From the NCBI RefSeq assembly GCF_000688235.1, contig NZ_JHYO01000007.1, positions 89,062 through 153,061 on the forward strand: a stretch of 64,000 nt of DNA, written 5' to 3'. Positions 61,774 through 64,000 of this stretch are shown in pieces; position 1 is the stretch's first letter, and each line of letters opens with the position of its first letter. Source of the stretch: Terasakiella pusilla DSM 6293 (GTDB lineage Bacteria; Pseudomonadota; Alphaproteobacteria; Rhodospirillales; Terasakiellaceae). A model generated the notes under the pieces. The model ran no database searches, was not told where the DNA came from, and worked only from the letters and a program-made list of their open reading frames with translations. The position numbers and the translations under genes are program-made.

Positions 61774-63714
61774 ATGACAAAATTTAACGGTGTTGTTTCC
61801 TCCCTTGAACAAGCTTTGATCAAACGAGGGTACGAAACACTAACACCCGTTCAGGAAGCTGTGACAGCCCCTGAAATGCGCCAGGTGGATGCGCTTGTAT
61901 CCGCCCAGACCGGCTCTGGTAAAACAGTTGCTTTCGGCCTGAACTTCGCCCCCACCATCTTGGGTGACGCCAGCCACTTTTCTGGCGCAAGCAACCCTTT
62001 GGCTCTGATCATCGCCCCTACGCGCGAACTGGCTTTGCAGGTCAAACGCGAGTTGGAATGGCTCTACGAATTTACCGGTGCTAAAATCGCCTCCTGCGTT
62101 GGCGGGATGGATATGCGCACAGAACGCAACAACCTCTCACGCGGCTCCCACATCGTGGTCGGCACGCCGGGGCGTTTGCGCGACCATATTGAACGTGGCT
62201 CCCTGAATACAAGTGAACTGCGCTGCGTTGTTTTGGATGAAGCAGATGAAATGCTGGATCTGGGGTTTCGTGATGAACTGGAATGTATCCTTGATACCAC
62301 GCCAGCAGAACGCCAGACTCTGATGTTTTCTGCCACCGTTGGGCGCGGCATTGCCAGCCTTGCTAAACGCTATCAACGCGATGCGGTGCGTCTGGAAACA
62401 AAAGCACCGGAAAAACAGCACAAAGATATTGATTATAAAGCCTTTACCGTTGCGCCAAGCGATCGGGAAAATGCCATCATCAATATCCTGCGCTTCCACG
62501 AAGCCCGCAATACCATCATTTTCTGTTCCACCCGCGCAACTGTTAACCATTTGCACAGTCGCCTGAACAACCGTGGTTTTTCGGTTGTCGCACTGTCCGG
62601 TGAACTAAGCCAGAACGAACGTTCACACGCACTGCAAGCCATGCGTGATGGCCGTGCGCGCGTCTGTGTTGCAACGGATGTGGCTGCACGCGGGATCGAT
62701 CTGCCCGGTCTGGAACTGGTCATTCACGCCGATGTGCCAAGAAACAGCGAAGCCTTGCTTCACCGCAGTGGCCGTACAGGGCGTGCAGGGCAAAAAGGGG
62801 TAAGCGCCCTTGTTGTGCCATACAACCAGCGTCGCCGCACAGAACGTTTGCTGGAACATGCAGAGATTGCTGCTGCCTGGACAAATCCACCTTCTCTGGA
62901 AGAGGTTTTGAAACAGGATCAGGAACGTTTTCTCAATAACCCTGCCTTTGAAGAAGCTGTACAGGAAACGGAAAAAGACTTCCTGCAAACGGTCATGGCG
63001 AAATACAGCCCGGAACAGATTGCACTGGCGCTTATTCGCCTGCAAAACACCAGTCAACCCGCACCGGAAGAATTGCTGGACGCCCCCGCACCAAGAGAGC
63101 GCGGGGAACGTGGAGAGCGGAGCGACCGTGCCAACAAAGCCGACCGTGTCGATTTTGAAAATGGCGCCTGGGTCAGCCTGTCCATCGGTCGTAAACATAA
63201 CGCAGAGCCAAGATGGGTTCTGCCCATGTTGCTGCGTGCCGGTCATTTGGCAAAAAGCGAGATCGGATCCATCAAAATTCAGGAAGACGTCACCTATGTC
63301 GAATTTCACCCCGACAGTGTAGAAAAATTCCTGGCAGCCGTTGGTCCAAGCCGCAAAGTGGAAAGTGGCGTCACTATTGACCTGCTGAAAGAAAAGCCCG
63401 CATTTGAATCTTCCGGCCCCCGCAGACGCGGCGGCGGCGGCGGACGAGGCGACAAACCAGCCTTTGGTCGCAAAAGAGATCGCGACGACAGAGACCCACG
63501 CCCTAAAAAACCAACGCACCGAGGAAAAGGCGCGGACCAGAAAAACTTTGAGGAAAGAAGCGAAGAAAAACGCTCTTTCCAAGACGATAGTCCCCGCAAA
63601 AAGAAAGACTTTAAACCCAAAGGGAAAAAGTCATACAAACCCAAAGGTGGCGGGGACGACAAAGGCGGCATGACCCCGATGAAGCGGAAGAAAAAGCCTA
63701 GACCCACATCCTGA
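61774..63714 (+). CDS. deaD: DEAD-box RNA helicase, DeaD/CsdA type
   Basis: A 646-residue RNA helicase with a C-terminal RNA-binding module. Motif I AQTGSGKT (44-51), APTRELA, TPGRLRDH, DEAD box VLDEADEMLDLGF (155-158), SATVGRG, ATDVAARGIDLPG and HRSGRTGRAGQKG are present. Residues about 450-530 form a DbpA-type RNA-binding fold (VSLSIGRKHNAEPRWVLPML). The last 100 residues are Arg/Gly/Lys-rich and disordered. Members act in ribosome assembly and cold adaptation. Confidence 0.92.
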   Translation: MTKFNGVVSSLEQALIKRGYETLTPVQEAVTAPEMRQVDALVSAQTGSGKTVAFGLNFAPTILGDASHFSGASNPLALIIAPTRELALQVKRELEWLYEFTGAKIASCVGGMDMRTERNNLSRGSHIVVGTPGRLRDHIERGSLNTSELRCVVLDEADEMLDLGFRDELECILDTTPAERQTLMFSATVGRGIASLAKRYQRDAVRLETKAPEKQHKDIDYKAFTVAPSDRENAIINILRFHEARNTIIFCSTRATVNHLHSRLNNRGFSVVALSGELSQNERSHALQAMRDGRARVCVATDVAARGIDLPGLELVIHADVPRNSEALLHRSGRTGRAGQKGVSALVVPYNQRRRTERLLEHAEIAAAWTNPPSLEEVLKQDQERFLNNPAFEEAVQETEKDFLQTVMAKYSPEQIALALIRLQNTSQPAPEELLDAPAPRERGERGERSDRANKADRVDFENGAWVSLSIGRKHNAEPRWVLPMLLRAGHLAKSEIGSIKIQEDVTYVEFHPDSVEKFLAAVGPSRKVESGVTIDLLKEKPAFESSGPRRRGGGGGRGDKPAFGRKRDRDDRDPRPKKPTHRGKGADQKNFEERSEEKRSFQDDSPRKKKDFKPKGKKSYKPKGGGDDKGGMTPMKRKKKPRPTS

Positions 63715-63760
63715 TACAAAAAGGGCCTTACGTATAACGCGTAAGGCCTCAGATCTCTGA

Positions 63761-63795
63761 CAAACCCCGTCAATTTTGGCGGGGTTTGTTATTTT
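63761..63795 (+). terminator. Terminator hairpin after the DeaD helicase gene
   Basis: CAAACCCCGTC and GGCGGGGTTTG pair with one mismatch and are followed by TTATTTT. A second perfect stem GGCCTTACG/CGTAAGGCC (63724-63748) precedes it without a T-run. Confidence 0.8.
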
Positions 63796-63861
63796 CTATA
63801 AGGTTGTGTTTTTTTGTTCTGTTGGACATTTCTTTAAGCAGGTTGCTCCACTGCTTCATTT

Positions 63862-64000
63862 TCAGGCATATGTGGGCGTTCCAGTGGGTAAATATCGCCA
63901 TAAAAACCTGAGACGGGCTAAGATGAGGGCGATTTTCTTGATGTTTTGGGCGGTGGCTGCCATCAAGCATTGCTCTTTCACTTTAGTCAGGCCTCTCAGA
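63862..64000 (-). CDS. Transposase C-terminal end, cut by the window edge
   Basis: The minus-strand frame from the window edge to TGA at 63862-63864 reads LRGLTKVKEQCLMAATAQNI and then KKIALILARLRF. The R-G-L-x-K-V...A-A-x-A-Q-N-I-K-K pattern is the usual last helix of IS1182/IS5-like DDE transposases. Only about 45 residues are inside the window, so family and completeness cannot be settled. Confidence 0.65.
   Translation of the reverse strand, partial: LRGLTKVKEQCLMAATAQNIKKIALILARLRFLWRYLPTGTPTYA

Noticed and set aside
62623..63582. A long open frame (about 320 codons) on the minus strand
   Set aside because: It is fully antisense to the DEAD-box helicase gene, shows no domain and has cysteine/phenylalanine-rich composition typical of a shadow frame.
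63770..63970. A 66-codon minus-strand frame at the window end
   Set aside because: It is out of frame with the transposase C-terminus read at 63862-64000 and has no family features.

Overview
The window reads as the chromosome of a free-living, probably marine alphaproteobacterium of the Rhodospirillales/Thalassospirales type (Terasakiella- or Thalassospira-like). This is inferred from gene content, not from a 16S gene: a Mg-type HemB, the rpiB-glyA-nrdR-rib-nusB-thiL block, the yceD-rpmF-plsX-fabH-ihfA-merR block, and small proteins that look like the families DUF6898 and DUF6867. It also carries a complete Na+-pumping NADH:quinone reductase, which is less common in this class. Gene density is high and base composition is moderate by eye.

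Layout. 1-6.8 kb: housekeeping genes on both strands (Bpt leucyltransferase, RDD protein, flavin reductase, enoyl-CoA hydratase, alpha/beta hydrolase, CheW, HemB, MetY). 7-12.3 kb: fused isobutyryl-CoA mutase IcmF behind a 20-bp perfect palindrome and a leader hairpin, then a cyclic-nucleotide-binding/receiver hybrid protein and a DUF6898-like protein. 12.7-18.1 kb: branched-chain amino-acid ABC transporter livHMGF, a DUF6867-like membrane protein and the binding protein LivK. IcmF, the LiuR-like palindrome and Liv together suggest active branched-chain amino-acid use. 18.2-25.8 kb: rpiB-glyA-nrdR-ribD-ribE-ribB-ribH-nusB-thiL and a FliL-like protein, closed by a bidirectional terminator shared with bamE. 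26.4-31.2 kb: a Cbp3-type cytochrome bc1 chaperone, yceD-rpmF-plsX-fabH-ihfA-merR, and tRNA-Pro(GGG).

31.2-33.7 kb, just downstream of tRNA-Pro, is a small accessory patch: a ParDE toxin-antitoxin pair behind AATAGC repeats, a small membrane protein, and an IS5-family element flanked by CTAG that appears to have cut through a HEPN-like gene. 33.8-43 kb: RhlE helicase, a DUF2834 protein divergent from a TetR regulator across a 32-bp operator, a histidine-rich CbiX chelatase, SelO, and a CecR/HlyD/ABC export cluster. 43-52.5 kb (minus strand): a 56-residue membrane peptide, a CBS protein, a polysaccharide flippase, nqrABCDEF, nqrM and apbE, that is, the whole Na+-NQR with its Fe-delivery and flavin-attachment factors. 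52.7-56.7 kb: an orphan binding protein and a TPP-riboswitch-controlled thiY-tenA-thiZ-thiX thiamine-precursor salvage operon.

56.8-60.6 kb holds the most unusual gene: a 1262-residue protein with an intact topoisomerase III in its N-terminal half and a RecD2-like helix-hairpin-helix plus SF1 helicase C-terminal half whose ATPase motifs have decayed. The window closes with RlmF, a DeaD-type helicase and the C-terminus of a second transposase cut by the window edge.
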